DNA of 64,000 bases from Parvularcula sp. BBD 1991-13 (GTDB lineage Bacteria > Pseudomonadota > Alphaproteobacteria > Caulobacterales > Parvularculaceae), in NCBI GenBank assembly GCA_001657385.1, contig LYSZ01000003.1:5001-69000 (forward strand), given 5' to 3'. Positions 9,044 through 18,540 of the stretch are shown piece by piece; within the stretch, counting starts at the first letter, position 1, and each line of letters begins with the position of its first letter. The position numbers and the translations under genes are program-made. The notes beneath the pieces were generated by a model. That model was not told where the DNA came from and made no database searches. It saw nothing but the letters and a program-made list of their open reading frames with translations.

Positions 9044-9661
9044 ATGGTTGTCGCGGAAAACTGGTGCTTGAAAGTCGACGATAAGATCTACGGGCCTTAC
9101 ACGACGCCGCAAATGCGCAAATACGCGCATCAGGGCCGGCTGGCCTCCTGGTCGCTGATCTCCCCTGCGGGCAGCCGCGAATGGCGCGAGGCTCATACCG
9201 AAACGATTTTCGCCGACTTCTTCGGATGCCGGCGCGAAACCCATGGCGGCGCCGCCCGTCCCTGCTTCGGCCGGCGCGAAAACGCGCCGCAGCATGCGGG
9301 CGAAGAGCCGGTCCGCGGCCCGCATCCCAAGCGCCCCCTGGCGGCGGACCCCGCAGGCCTTGCCAATTTCATTATCGTTTTCGACGTGGTCAGCGGCGCG
9401 GCAAGCCGCGTTGAAGCCGCGGTCATGAGCCTCGGCGCGGGCTTTCGCATCGCCGACAATGTCTGGAGCGTCGCCTGCGAACTGACCGCCGTCGGCGTCA
9501 GGAACGCCATCGCGCCATACCTGTCGGGCCGCGAATCGCTGTTCGTCGTCGACGCCAGCCGCGGCCGCACCTCTTGGCAGAACTACGCGCCCGAGCTGCA
9601 CGCCAAGATTTCGACGGCCTACCTCCTGCCCAGACCGCATAACGACGCCGGCGGGCGCTAG
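9044..9661 (+). CDS. GYF_2 (DUF4339)-like N-terminal domain protein
   Basis: 205 residues. The N-terminal half (about 5-55: WCLKVDDKIYGPYTTPQMRKYAHQGRL in overview) has the W..K.....GPY....M..Y...GRL pattern of GYF_2-like domains, which usually bind peptides. The C-terminal half (about 105-195) is a separate unrecognised alpha/beta-looking region. The gene follows the tandem-PilZ gene by 21 bases, so it may be part of the same c-di-GMP-linked function. No catalytic residues or signal peptide are seen. The start ATG at 9044 has GGGGAAGG upstream. Confidence 0.6.
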   Translation: MVVAENWCLKVDDKIYGPYTTPQMRKYAHQGRLASWSLISPAGSREWREAHTETIFADFFGCRRETHGGAARPCFGRRENAPQHAGEEPVRGPHPKRPLAADPAGLANFIIVFDVVSGAASRVEAAVMSLGAGFRIADNVWSVACELTAVGVRNAIAPYLSGRESLFVVDASRGRTSWQNYAPELHAKISTAYLLPRPHNDAGGR

Positions 9662-10040
9662 GCCCTGGCCGCGAACGGGCTGCGGAAAATCGCCGCCCGG
9701 ATGCGCCCCTCGGATGCGCCCTCCAGGTGCGCCAGGGCGTTCGCGCGCCCATCAAGGTCAGCCATTCATTAAGGTCTGCGAATTTTTTCTGACGGCGCCG
9801 ATTCACCATCGGCGTTTTCCACAGCTTCATTGTATAGTCGAAAAGTGAAACGATTCGCGGCGGCGAAAGGCGTTCCTATGGCGTCTCGCTCTACAGGCGA
9901 GCTTCATGCTGTAAGCCCGGACCATGCGGGCCTTGCTGTATCAAACGGACCTTGTTTCAGGAACGAAGGTTTCAGGAATGAGGGCGCCCCCGCCGGCTTC
10001 GGTTCCGTTTTTCTTTACCCGATAATATCAGGAGACTGTA
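9662..10040. other. 379-bp intergenic region before the PhoH gene
   Basis: I see no gene I would defend. An open frame from 9830 has atypical composition and only repeats the DNA repeat below. Visible items are a small hairpin GCCCG-N7-CGGGC near 9914-9932 and a 15-bp direct duplication at 9955-9984. Confidence 0.5.
9955..9984. repeat. Two-unit 15-bp tandem duplication
   Basis: TTTCAGGAACGAAGG is followed directly by TTTCAGGAATGAGGG (13 of 15 bases identical). It lies about 56 bases upstream of the PhoH start codon. Confidence 0.8.
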
Positions 10041-10796
10041 ATGGCGAAACGCTCTGCGCGCCGCGCAAGCCGGCGGATGCATGAAAACGCGCACTATCCG
10101 GATACGGACAATGTCCGGCGCCTGTTTGACGAGCCGCAATGGTCGCCTATGGAGGAACCGAACCGGGACCAGAAATACCGAAAAAACATCCGTGCACAGA
10201 ATGACTCGCAGCAGGCGATGCTCGACGCGATCGACGCCAACCCGCTCGTCTTCGCAATGGGCGCGGCCGGCACCGGCAAGACCTATCTCGCCGTCGCCAA
10301 GGCGGTCGAGGCGCTGGACGCCGGCGACGTGCGGCGCATCATCCTGTCCCGCCCGGCGGTCGAGGCGGGGGAAAGCCTCGGCTTCCTGCCCGGCGACCTT
10401 GAGGACAAGCTGTCGCCCTATCTGCGCCCGCTATACGACGCCCTGTGCGACCGGCTTTCCTCCAAACGGCTGAAAGCGCTGATGGCCGAGGGCGTCATCG
10501 AAATCGCGCCGATCGCCTATATGCGCGGGCGCACGCTCAACAACGCCTATATCGTGATCGACGAGGCGCAGAACTGCACCTATGGTCAGCTCAAGATGCT
10601 GCTGACGCGGCTGGGCTGGAACTCCTCCATGGTGGTGACGGGCGATCCGGAACAGAGCGATCTTCTGCCCGGCATGTCGGGCCTGAAGGAGGTCGGCGAG
10701 AAGCTGGAAGACCTCGACAAAGTCGCCCTCATCCGGTTTTCGCGCAGCGACGTGGTGCGCCACCCCCTCGTCGCCGACATGATCGACGCCCTGTAG
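10041..10796 (+). CDS. PhoH family P-loop ATPase
   Basis: 251 residues. Walker A GAAGTGKT is at 74-81 and Walker B IVIDEAQN at 171-178; RFSRSDVVRHPLV near the C terminus is the usual PhoH ending. A poorly conserved, basic N-terminal tail of about 45 residues precedes the domain. PhoH-like proteins are cytoplasmic ATPases related to RNA helicase and RNase-associated functions; the exact role of the short PhoH form is not settled. The start follows CAGGAGACTGTA, a good ribosome site. The genes on both sides are not recognisably related. Confidence 0.9.
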   Translation: MAKRSARRASRRMHENAHYPDTDNVRRLFDEPQWSPMEEPNRDQKYRKNIRAQNDSQQAMLDAIDANPLVFAMGAAGTGKTYLAVAKAVEALDAGDVRRIILSRPAVEAGESLGFLPGDLEDKLSPYLRPLYDALCDRLSSKRLKALMAEGVIEIAPIAYMRGRTLNNAYIVIDEAQNCTYGQLKMLLTRLGWNSSMVVTGDPEQSDLLPGMSGLKEVGEKLEDLDKVALIRFSRSDVVRHPLVADMIDAL

Positions 10797-10913
10797 CCGC
10801 GCGGCGGCTTTTCCCCACGATGGGGCGCGGGATTTTCTATCGCCCGCGCCCATGGTAATGAAAGCCTTTCGACGCATGGGCGGACGGGCCAGGCGGCCCG
10901 ACGGCGGATGGTT

Positions 10914-11696
10914 ATGAGCAACGGTTACGGTTTCGGCGGGGAGGAAATCAAACAGGAGTCGAGCTGGCGCTATCCGCTCGGCATCTTCGTCGCCACGCTC
11001 GTTCTGTGCGCTATTTTCCTTTATTATTATGTCGGCCCGAGCGTCGACGAGTTCAGCGGCAACGTGCCCAGCCCGGCGATCAGCGAGGAACCGGTGCGCG
11101 TCACGGTCGGCGGAACGGCGTTCGCCCCGGCCGCCAACCACACGGTCTATCCCCGCGCGCGGCGCGGCGGCGAGCGCGACGAGCTGTCGCTTTACGCGCT
11201 GTGGCCGACCATGAACGGCTACACCCCCGCCCAGCGGCGCGAATTCGTGGAAAACGCGCCGGACGCGCGGCGCATCGACATCACCATCGCAAGACGGGGC
11301 TCTCCGTTTACGGAAGAGCAACGCTTCGAAACGCTTTACCTGCCGCAGACCGTGGACCAGCGCGGCGTGCGCACGCCCTATCAGCTGACGAAGTTCACCT
11401 TTCGCGAACAGCGCGCGAACGTGCCCACCAGCGGCTATGCGGATACGGAGCTTTTCGTCGGCGCGGACGAGACCGGCGGCCTGCTGGCGCTGTTCTGTTT
11501 CGAGGAGCGGGACTATATCGCGAGCCCCGAATGCTGGCGCGAATACGAACATAATGACGAGATCGAGGTGAGCTACCGCTTCAAGCGGCCGTACCTGCCG
11601 GAATGGCGGGCGATCGACAGCGCCGTGCGCGCCTTCATCGCCGATATCGAGGAAACCGCCCCCGTCGCGGCGCAGGCGCCCCAGCGCGCGCCCTGA
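10914..11696 (+). CDS. Hypothetical membrane-anchored protein
   Basis: 260 residues of no family I recognise. A single N-terminal membrane anchor (about residues 20-42, ending FLYYYVGPS) is followed by a periplasmic region of about 200 residues. That region is rich in charged and aromatic residues and includes LFCFEERDYIASPECWREYEHNDEIEV in outline, with two cysteines. The ending is Ala/Pro-rich. It resembles no enzyme. The start is set at the second of two close ATG codons (10914) because GGATGG precedes it; the first lies at 10908. It is convergent with the membrane protein at 11858. Confidence 0.65.
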   Translation: MSNGYGFGGEEIKQESSWRYPLGIFVATLVLCAIFLYYYVGPSVDEFSGNVPSPAISEEPVRVTVGGTAFAPAANHTVYPRARRGGERDELSLYALWPTMNGYTPAQRREFVENAPDARRIDITIARRGSPFTEEQRFETLYLPQTVDQRGVRTPYQLTKFTFREQRANVPTSGYADTELFVGADETGGLLALFCFEERDYIASPECWREYEHNDEIEVSYRFKRPYLPEWRAIDSAVRAFIADIEETAPVAAQAPQRAP

Positions 11697-11857
11697 CGCC
11701 CACGCGCTCCCTCCCTTCGCATAAACCTCCCGGATCGGGCGTTGCATCGACGCCGCATCGAGACCGCCGCGCTGGAAAACGTGCTCTGCTTTCTGTCTCG
11801 GACTGTCGCCGCCCAGAACCAGTTGCGTCCAATGCGATTCACGATTGGCCCGGATTC

Positions 11858-13303
11858 TTAAAGCGGGCGGGTTCCGGCGCTCAGCGCGATCATCATCACC
11901 GGCGCCAGCACCAGGCTGATCGCGCCGGTGGCGAGGAAGTATGCCGCCGCGCCAAACCCGTCCGGCCAGGCGAAACTGTACGCCGCCACCACCAGCGACG
12001 CCGCCCCGGCGGCCAGTGCAAGAAGGAACCGACGCAACCCCCCCGCCATCGCGTTCTGGGCGATGTCGCGGGCGTTGCGCCAGACGTCGCTTGCATCGCG
12101 CCAGCTCACGGTGAGCTGGGCGAGCGCGATCGCCGCGAGGGTCAGGGCGGTGAACCGCGCCAGCAGGTCCGGCGCGGCGGCGCCCGCAAGACTGTAGCCG
12201 TAATCGGCGAAAATGGCCGAGGCGAACAGGAGCGCGGCGATCAGGAGGCTGGCGCGCAGGGATACGAAGGCGAGCGCCGCCGCGGCCCATACTCCGCCGA
12301 GGAACACAAGGAACGACCCCGGCGCGGCGAGCCCGGCCTCAAACATGGCGACAACCGCGAGAACGCCCGTGATCGCCGTCGCCGCCAGCGCGGTCTGCGC
12401 CGGCACGAGGCGGCGGACCGGCGCCCAGACCCTGGCGAACCATTCGCGGCGGCGATTTTCGTCCACCGCAACCTGTTCGCTGTGCTGCGATACGGACAGG
12501 GCCGCCGCCACCAGCATCAGCGACGCGACGCAGGTCAGGAGCGCCGCCGCCGCCGCCGCCCACAGGACCGGCCAGTCCACGGCGCCGAAATTGGCGCGCC
12601 AGCTGTAAAGGGCGAAAAAGACGCACACCGCCAGGATGGCGAACATCGCCGGCGCCAGTCCCGCATGCCCGCCGCGGGAGGCCGCCGCCGGTCCCGTCGC
12701 GCCCCTGGCGAATCCGCCGGCGTAATCGGCGCCGACCCCGACGCCGCCGACAACCCCCGCCGCCAGCGCCACCGACAGCGCCGCCGCGCTTGCCGGCGCG
12801 TGCAACAGCCCCTCGAAGGCGAGCAGGCCGGCGGCCCCGGCCGAGCCGAGCAGCGCAGCGAAGGGCGCCGCGACGCCGAGACGGTAAGCGCCCTTGAAAA
12901 ACGGTTCGATGGCGAGGAGGACGGCGAGGAACGCAACCGCGGCGACCGTCAGCGTCTTGGGCGGCGCGGCGAGATACGGCGACAGGGAAACGCCGCGGTC
13001 GGCGGCGAGCCAGAGCCCCGCCGCAACGACGCCCGCCCCCCCCGCGATGAGCGCGCGCAGACCCGCCCTGCGCGGCGCGACGGCCGCAAGACCGAGGGGA
13101 ACGCCGAGCACGTAAAGCCCGTTCAGAAGATAGCTGGAGACATAACCGGCGTATTCCGCGCCGCCAACGCCCGCCGCGCCCCCGGCGCGCCGCACGCCGA
13201 CAACGCAGAGCGCGGTCATGGCGAAGGCGACAAGCACCGTGGAGAGCCATGGCCGGTTCGCCGCGAACCGGCCGAGAAACCCCGACGCTTCGGCAGTCAA
13301 CAA
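11858..13303 (-). CDS. Hypothetical polytopic membrane protein (TTG start)
   Basis: 481 residues, very Ala/Gly-rich, with about twelve hydrophobic segments. I do not recognise the family; there are no obvious transport or catalytic motifs. The best start is TTG at 13301-13303, since GAGGG lies three bases before it and no ATG is available near the first membrane segment. It begins 8 bases after the stop of the DUF3126 gene, whose end overlaps this ribosome site, so the two are probably co-transcribed. GC content is high even for this genome. Confidence 0.65.
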   Translation of the reverse strand: MLTAEASGFLGRFAANRPWLSTVLVAFAMTALCVVGVRRAGGAAGVGGAEYAGYVSSYLLNGLYVLGVPLGLAAVAPRRAGLRALIAGGAGVVAAGLWLAADRGVSLSPYLAAPPKTLTVAAVAFLAVLLAIEPFFKGAYRLGVAAPFAALLGSAGAAGLLAFEGLLHAPASAAALSVALAAGVVGGVGVGADYAGGFARGATGPAAASRGGHAGLAPAMFAILAVCVFFALYSWRANFGAVDWPVLWAAAAAALLTCVASLMLVAAALSVSQHSEQVAVDENRRREWFARVWAPVRRLVPAQTALAATAITGVLAVVAMFEAGLAAPGSFLVFLGGVWAAAALAFVSLRASLLIAALLFASAIFADYGYSLAGAAAPDLLARFTALTLAAIALAQLTVSWRDASDVWRNARDIAQNAMAGGLRRFLLALAAGAASLVVAAYSFAWPDGFGAAAYFLATGAISLVLAPVMMIALSAGTRPL

Positions 13304-13311
13304 TCGCCCTC

Positions 13312-13536
13312 TTAGTTAAGCGGTTCTTCTGGAAGATCGATTTCCAGGATGGCCATGTTGAAGTCGTAAGAGACGTCGCCGTCCTCGTCGTCGCGAAAAA
13401 TCACGCCGACAAATTCCTCGCCGAAATAGACCTCCGCCGAATCGTCCTTGTTCGGGCGGCCGCGCACAGACAGGTCCGGGCGGTTAAATCGGTCTTTCAG
13501 ATATCCCTGCAAGCGGGCGATTTCCTGCGGCTTCAT
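13312..13536 (-). CDS. DUF3126 family protein
   Basis: 74 residues that match the small alphaproteobacterial DUF3126 family. The start MKPQEIARLQGYLK, the middle DDSAEVYFGEEFVGVIFRD and the end SYDFNMAILEIDLP are the recognisable segments. The function is unknown and it is probably cytoplasmic. I chose the ATG at 13536 because the family begins with MKP; an upstream in-frame ATG (13569) would add 11 residues but lacks a ribosome site. It leads the membrane protein gene that follows 8 bases later. Confidence 0.8.
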   Translation of the reverse strand: MKPQEIARLQGYLKDRFNRPDLSVRGRPNKDDSAEVYFGEEFVGVIFRDDEDGDVSYDFNMAILEIDLPEEPLN

Positions 13537-13703
13537 GTGCGTTGCATCCCTTAAGCTTTCGTTTGTCATAACGATATCCGCACCGGGCGCCAAGCATGGC
13601 GGGCGCGGTCCGGCCGCGCCAGATCCGGCCCCGGCCCCATCGCATTTGACCCGCGTCCCGTTTCGTCACATGAGCAGGACCGATGAACAGTCAGGAGATC
13701 GCC

Positions 13704-14228
13704 ATGACCTTGCGCCGCGCGCCCGCACCCGCCCTTTTCGCAGCCATGGCCGCAAGCCTCGCCCTCGCCGCGTGCGGGGCGAGTGAACATGCAGGCGCGG
13801 ACGGCGGCGCCGAAAGCGCCCCTCAATCTGAGGCGGCGGCCTGCGCCGGCGAAGGCGTCGCGGTGAGCGGGGCCTGGGCGCGCTCGGCGCGGGCCGGACA
13901 GCCGGCGACGGCGGCCTACATGGTTCTTTGCAGCGAGACCGGCGACGCCTTGCTGTCAGCCCGCTTCGACGGCGCGGACGCAACGGAGCTGCATGTGACG
14001 AGCATGAGCGAGGGCGGCAGGGCGTCAATGACCCGCGCGGAGAAAATCGCCCTGCCCGCCGGCGAAGCGGTGGCGCTGGAACCCGGCGGCGCGCATGTCA
14101 TGATGATCGGCGTCAACGAGGCCCTGCCCGCCGGCGGCGCGGCGACGCTGACCCTGGAGTTCGAACGGGCCGGAACCATCGACGTGGCGCTGGAGGTGCG
14201 CGAGGCGACGGCGGCGCACGGCCGCTGA
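13704..14228 (+). CDS. PCuAC-family periplasmic copper chaperone, lipoprotein form
   Basis: 174 residues. A signal peptide ends in the lipobox LAAC, so it is probably lipid-anchored, and a 30-residue Ala/Glu-rich linker follows. The PCuAC (DUF461) domain shows the copper-binding His/Met set: ELHVTSM, then a Met about ten residues on, then AHVMMIG. Members deliver Cu(I) to the CuA centre of cytochrome oxidase. No oxidase or Sco genes are nearby. The start at 13704 is preferred because GGAG stands six bases upstream; an ATG at 13683 is the alternative. Confidence 0.85.
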   Translation: MTLRRAPAPALFAAMAASLALAACGASEHAGADGGAESAPQSEAAACAGEGVAVSGAWARSARAGQPATAAYMVLCSETGDALLSARFDGADATELHVTSMSEGGRASMTRAEKIALPAGEAVALEPGGAHVMMIGVNEALPAGGAATLTLEFERAGTIDVALEVREATAAHGR

Positions 14229-14286
14229 CGCCAGGGACCGGCGCAACCGGCGACCGGCGATACCGGGAGGCTTCGTTTCGCCGCGC

Positions 14287-15492
14287 TCACTCGATGCGGT
14301 TGCGGTCGCGGAAGGTGACGATCTGGAGCTTGTCCTCGCCCACATGATCGCGGATGGTCCTGTCGAGATCGGCAAGGTGAAAGCGGCTCCATTCATGGGA
14401 CTGCACCACGCTGAACATAATCCGGTTCATGCCCGCCAGCGCCATCGCGACGAAAGCCACGTAGAACAGGGCCGACGCGCCGAACACCGCCAGCGTCTGC
14501 GGCGTCGTCCCGTTCAGGTGCAGCGCCGCGCCGCCCGCGCCGAGAGCCGCGCCCGTGACGACGACGCCGCCGACCCAGTAGAGCATGGTGTTGCGCCGCA
14601 CCTGGTAGAACTTGTTGCGCAGCAACAGCTCGCACAGAAAGAGCCGGGTTGCGAACCAGTGATAGGCGATGGTCCATACGCCCGCTTCTTCCTTCAGGGC
14701 GACGCGCTCCGACATGCGCTTGTCGCGCTCCACGTTCAGCGCCTGCCGCTTGGCGACCTGGAAATTGTTGTTGATCCGCGCGAACTTGGACGTGACGTAA
14801 TTGTCGAGGTTCATCAGATTGCGTTGCTGCACGACCTTGTACGGCCAACTGTAGATGACGCCGGCGACGAAACTCGCGACCAGCGCCGCGACGGCGTAGA
14901 CCAGTTCCGGTCCGGCGAGCGGACCGACCGACGGCGCGCCCCCCTCCAGCCAAGGCGCCGCGGCCCAGGCGGCGGCGAAGGCCGCCAGCCCGACAAGCGG
15001 CGTCCAGACGCAGGTCATCTGGCGCGTGTTGTCGTTCAGCGTACGGCGAAAAAGGGTTGTCACATCGAGAAACCGCCGGTCGATGCTGTTGTCGTCATAG
15101 CCGAGCGCGGCGTTGAGAAAATCGCATTCGATTTCTTCGTAAAAAGCGTCCCCCCGCGGGAACAGGGGAAACGCAAAATCGTAAAATCGCTCCGACTGCT
15201 TCGCATGTTCGCGGGCCTGCTCCAATGTCAGGTCGGAGGCGGAGCGTTCCGTCAGCCGGGGCCGGGGCAACTGTTTGAACATGGCGGCCTCGACGCCGCT
15301 CGGCGGCTCCTCCCGGTATTCGTCGTCCAGCACCTGCCGGGGCGCGACCTTGACCGCCGTTCCCGCGCCCACGCGCCCGGCGGCCCGCCCCGCCGATCCG
15401 TTGGCGCGGCCGCTGCGCATAACGCCGCGAAAGATCCGCCCCATCATCCGGAACGGCCAGGCCAGAAATCGAATCACAATTCTAAAGATCAT
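14287..15492 (-). CDS. Hypothetical membrane protein with four predicted TM segments
   Basis: 401 residues of unrecognised family. The N terminus is hydrophobic and basic, followed by a disordered Gly/Ala region (30-60), a soluble part (65-150), two TM segments (about 160-225), a charged loop (230-280) and two further TM segments (about 300-345). The C terminus is cytoplasmic-looking and ends in FRDRNRIE. A good ribosome site (GGAGGGGAA) precedes the ATG at 15492. It is divergent from the ABC-F gene. No function can be assigned. Confidence 0.7.
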   Translation of the reverse strand: MIFRIVIRFLAWPFRMMGRIFRGVMRSGRANGSAGRAAGRVGAGTAVKVAPRQVLDDEYREEPPSGVEAAMFKQLPRPRLTERSASDLTLEQAREHAKQSERFYDFAFPLFPRGDAFYEEIECDFLNAALGYDDNSIDRRFLDVTTLFRRTLNDNTRQMTCVWTPLVGLAAFAAAWAAAPWLEGGAPSVGPLAGPELVYAVAALVASFVAGVIYSWPYKVVQQRNLMNLDNYVTSKFARINNNFQVAKRQALNVERDKRMSERVALKEEAGVWTIAYHWFATRLFLCELLLRNKFYQVRRNTMLYWVGGVVVTGAALGAGGAALHLNGTTPQTLAVFGASALFYVAFVAMALAGMNRIMFSVVQSHEWSRFHLADLDRTIRDHVGEDKLQIVTFRDRNRIE

Positions 15493-15684
15493 TTCCCCTC
15501 CATCTTTATTTAAGAGATGGTTAACGCAAGCGGCGAAATCAAGCGAAGCTCATGATTTCCGCCTGTCTTTGCTGGTTTTCGGGGAATGGCGGCGGCCTCT
15601 GCGGCCCCCTTGCAAAAGCAAACGCCGAACCATTAAACACATCGTTCATCGTTTTCCCGTCAACGCCTTTTCCGCCGCCGCGCC

Positions 15685-17589
15685 ATGCTGCACATCAACG
15701 ACCTGACATACCGGATCGAAGGCCGGCTGTTGTTCGACCAGGCGACGGCGGCCATCGCCGACGGCTGGAAGGTGGGCTTCGTCGGACGCAACGGATCGGG
15801 AAAATCGACCCTGCTGAAAATGATCAAGGGGGAGACCCTTGCCGGGAGCGACGAAATCTCCCTGCGCAAGAACCGGCGCATCGGCGCTGTCGATCAGGAG
15901 GCGCCCGCCTCCGCCGCCTCGCTCCTCGACACGGTGCTGGCCCAGGACAGCGAGCGCGCCGCGCTTCTCGCCGAAGCGGAAACCGCCGCCGACCCCCATC
16001 GCATCGCGGAGATCCAGACCCGGCTCGCGGATATCGACGCCCATTCGGCCGAAGCGCGCGCCGGGGCGATCCTGTCCGGGCTCGGCTTTTCCGCCGCCGA
16101 CCAGGCGCGCGCCTGTTCGGCGTTTTCCGGCGGCTGGCGCATGCGCGTCGCCCTCGCCGGGGTCCTGTTCGCGGCGCCGGATCTCCTGATCCTCGATGAG
16201 CCGACCAACTATCTCGACCTCGAAGGCGCGATCTGGCTGGAGACGTATTTGCGGCGTTATCCGTATACGGCGCTGATCGTCAGCCATGACCGCGAATTGC
16301 TGAACAACGCCGTCACGCACATCATGGCGCTAGACGCCGGCAAGCTGTCGGTGCATCCGGGCGGTTACGACGCCTATGAACGCAAACGCGCCGAGGCCCG
16401 GGCCCAGAGCCTCGCCTTCAACGCCAGACAGGAAGCCAAGCGGCGCCACATGCAGGCCTTCGTCGACCGCTTCAAGGCCAAGGCGTCGAAAGCCAAGCAG
16501 GCGCAGAGCCGGGTCAAGGCGCTTGAACGCATGCAGACGGTTGCGATCCCCATCGAGGAACGCACGACGCCGTTTCACTTTCCCAACCCCAAACCCATGG
16601 CGCCGCCCATCGTGCGCGCGGTGGATGCGGATCTGGGCTACGAGGAGGGGAAACCGGTGCTGCGCGGCGTCAATCTGCGCCTCGACCATGACGACCGCAT
16701 CGCCATTCTCGGCCCCAACGGCCAGGGAAAATCGACGCTGGTGAAGACCATCGCCGGACGCCTGCCGCCGCTCGCCGGCAACATATACAAGCACAAGAAA
16801 CTCGGCGTCGCCTATTTCGCCCAGCACCAGGTGGACGAGTTGAAACCCAAACAGTCCGCCTACGACCATGTGCGCGCGCTTGTCCCCGACGCGACCGAGG
16901 CGCAAACCCGCGCCGCGGCGGCGCGGCTCGGCTTCGGCCCGGAAAAAGCCGATACGCCGGTGGAAAAGATGTCCGGCGGGGAAAAGGCGCGCCTCCTGCT
17001 CGGCCTCATCACGTTTCACGGGGCGCATCTGTTGATCCTGGACGAGCCGACCAACCACCTCGACATCGACTCGCGCGAGGCGCTGGTCGACGCGCTCAAC
17101 GATTATCAGGGTGCGGTGCTTCTCATCACCCACGACTCGCATCTCGCCGCCGCGGTCGCCGAACGGCTTTGGCTGGTCAACGGGGGAAGCGCCGCGCCCT
17201 ATGAGGGCGACCTCGGGGATTACCGCGCCCTCGTCCTCGCCGCCGGCAAAACGCCGCCCAGGGACGACGGCAAGAAAAACGGCGCCGGCCGGACGGGCGA
17301 CAGCGAACGGCTCGCCGCGCGCAAGCTGTCGGCGGACGCGCGGCGCAACCTCCAGCCCCTGAAAAAAGCGGCGGAAACCGCCGAGGCGCGGGTGGAGAAA
17401 CTGAACCGGACCCTCGAACGCCTCGACGAAGCCCTGGCCGAGCCGGGACTGTTCGAGCGGAACCTGGCGCGCGCGACGAAACTCTCAAAGGAACGCAGCG
17501 CCCTCGTCGACGCCATCGACCAGGCCGAGACGGACTGGCTGGCCGCGCTCGAAACCTATGAGGCGGCGCAGGAACAGGCGTCCGGCTAG
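15685..17589 (+). CDS. ABC-F family ATPase (Uup/YheS-like)
   Basis: 634 residues with two ABC domains and no membrane segment. The first has Walker A GRNGSGKST (34-42), signature FSGGWRMR and LILDEPTNYLD; the second has GPNGQGKST, MSGGEKAR and LILDEPTNHLD. An inter-domain linker rich in Arg/Lys (about 230-285) corresponds to the P-site tRNA interaction motif region. The C-terminal 80 residues form a charged coiled coil as in Uup. ABC-F proteins act on the ribosome or, for Uup, on DNA/ribosome-related processes. The start is ATG 15685; the ribosome site is weak. Confidence 0.9.
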   Translation: MLHINDLTYRIEGRLLFDQATAAIADGWKVGFVGRNGSGKSTLLKMIKGETLAGSDEISLRKNRRIGAVDQEAPASAASLLDTVLAQDSERAALLAEAETAADPHRIAEIQTRLADIDAHSAEARAGAILSGLGFSAADQARACSAFSGGWRMRVALAGVLFAAPDLLILDEPTNYLDLEGAIWLETYLRRYPYTALIVSHDRELLNNAVTHIMALDAGKLSVHPGGYDAYERKRAEARAQSLAFNARQEAKRRHMQAFVDRFKAKASKAKQAQSRVKALERMQTVAIPIEERTTPFHFPNPKPMAPPIVRAVDADLGYEEGKPVLRGVNLRLDHDDRIAILGPNGQGKSTLVKTIAGRLPPLAGNIYKHKKLGVAYFAQHQVDELKPKQSAYDHVRALVPDATEAQTRAAAARLGFGPEKADTPVEKMSGGEKARLLLGLITFHGAHLLILDEPTNHLDIDSREALVDALNDYQGAVLLITHDSHLAAAVAERLWLVNGGSAAPYEGDLGDYRALVLAAGKTPPRDDGKKNGAGRTGDSERLAARKLSADARRNLQPLKKAAETAEARVEKLNRTLERLDEALAEPGLFERNLARATKLSKERSALVDAIDQAETDWLAALETYEAAQEQASG

Positions 17590-17590
17590 C

Positions 17591-17619
17591 GGCCGGACAA
17601 GCGCGCGCCCTGTCCGGCC
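17591..17619. terminator. Hairpin between convergent genes
   Basis: Perfect 9-bp arms GGCCGGACA and TGTCCGGCC flank an 11-base loop, one base after the ABC-F stop codon. There is no T-run, so factor-independent termination is uncertain. Confidence 0.45.
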
Positions 17620-17657
17620 CGCCCCTTCCCCCTGGCGGAGAAAAGCGGAAACGGGCG

Positions 17658-18089
17658 TCAGCCGTCTTCGCCGGGGCCGGCCTCAGCATCATCGGGGTCA
17701 GACCGGTCCCATTCATAGATCTTCTCGATGGTGCATCCGCCGGTAACGCCGAAATTGACCTCGAAGGTGCGCACCAGATCGCCGCGGCGCCGGCAACTGT
17801 CGCCGAAATTGCGGAACACCGGCACGGCGTTGAAATTGTCAATGGAGCCGCAGCCCGGCGAGAACACCAGGAGATAGCGCTCGTTGAAGCGGCCGGTCAC
17901 GAAGGCGTCGCGTCCGCCCACTTCCCTGTACCCGCCGCCGCCGCCGGTGCTGTAAAAACAGGCGCTGTCCACCTCCGCGCCGATCCGGGGATCGGCCTCG
18001 GGATCGAACGCCTCGCGTTCCGTCGTGGCGCAGCCGAGCGCCAGCCCCGCCACGAGGCCCAGTGAGCTAAGAATAGCAATGTTGCGCAT
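17658..18089 (-). CDS. Lipoprotein, DUF6491-like
   Basis: 143 residues. A signal peptide ends at LALGC (Cys20) as a lipobox. The mature part has a Cys-containing start (DSACFYSTG), the central pattern NERYLLVFSPGC and a second half with CRRRGD and GGCTIEKIYEWDR. This arrangement resembles the small DUF6491 lipoproteins of alphaproteobacteria and xanthomonads, whose function is unknown. The tail is acidic. It is convergent with the ABC-F gene and divergent from the chorismate mutase gene. Confidence 0.65.
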   Translation of the reverse strand: MRNIAILSSLGLVAGLALGCATTEREAFDPEADPRIGAEVDSACFYSTGGGGGYREVGGRDAFVTGRFNERYLLVFSPGCGSIDNFNAVPVFRNFGDSCRRRGDLVRTFEVNFGVTGGCTIEKIYEWDRSDPDDAEAGPGEDG

Positions 18090-18230
18090 GATTCATGCCT
18101 ATCTTGATGTCGCCCCGCCTTCAGCCTTGCCCATCATACCGGGCTTTGGCTATCGCTCTAGGGCCGGACGAGGATTTTATGCGCCGCCCCGGCGCTTCAG
18201 GGCCTGGGCAAGACAAAAGACGACAGACAG

Positions 18231-18530
18231 ATGAAAAAAGCCGCAGACTGCGAAACCATGGACGAGGTGCGCGCCGAGATCGACCGGGTCGACCGCGCCC
18301 TGGTGGATCTCCTCGCCGAGCGCTGGACATATGTGGACCGGGCCTGGGTGTTCAAGCGCTCGCCCGAGGAGGCGTCGGTGCCCTGGCGCAACCGAGACGT
18401 CATCCAGAAAGTGAAGACCCGCGCGGATATCGCGGGCATGCCGCCGGAAATGGCCGAGGCCCTGTGGCGCATGATCATCGGCTGGGGCATTCAGTACGAG
18501 GAAGAACGGCTAAAGGGCGACGACGCCTGA
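18231..18530 (+). CDS. Chorismate mutase, AroQ class
   Basis: 99 residues, the normal length of a stand-alone AroQ-type mutase. MDEVRAEIDRVDRALVDLLAER is the characteristic first helix with its Arg. RDVIQKVKTRA and PEMAEALWRMIIGWGIQYEE are the later helices. It converts chorismate to prephenate for Phe/Tyr synthesis; a PchB-like isochorismate lyase activity cannot be excluded from sequence alone. There is no signal peptide, so it is cytoplasmic. It stands alone, converging with the GST-like gene 10 bases away. Confidence 0.85.
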   Translation: MKKAADCETMDEVRAEIDRVDRALVDLLAERWTYVDRAWVFKRSPEEASVPWRNRDVIQKVKTRADIAGMPPEMAEALWRMIIGWGIQYEEERLKGDDA

Positions 18531-18540
18531 AGCGGCGCGG

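Noticed and set aside
9830-10084. 84-codon open frame overlapping the PhoH start
   Set aside because: It overlaps the real gene, lacks a ribosome site, and its FRNEGFRNEG stretch only mirrors a 15-bp DNA duplication.
12339-13250. 303-codon minus-strand frame within the Ala-rich membrane protein
   Set aside because: Arg/Gly-rich shadow of the membrane protein in another frame, with no recognisable domain.
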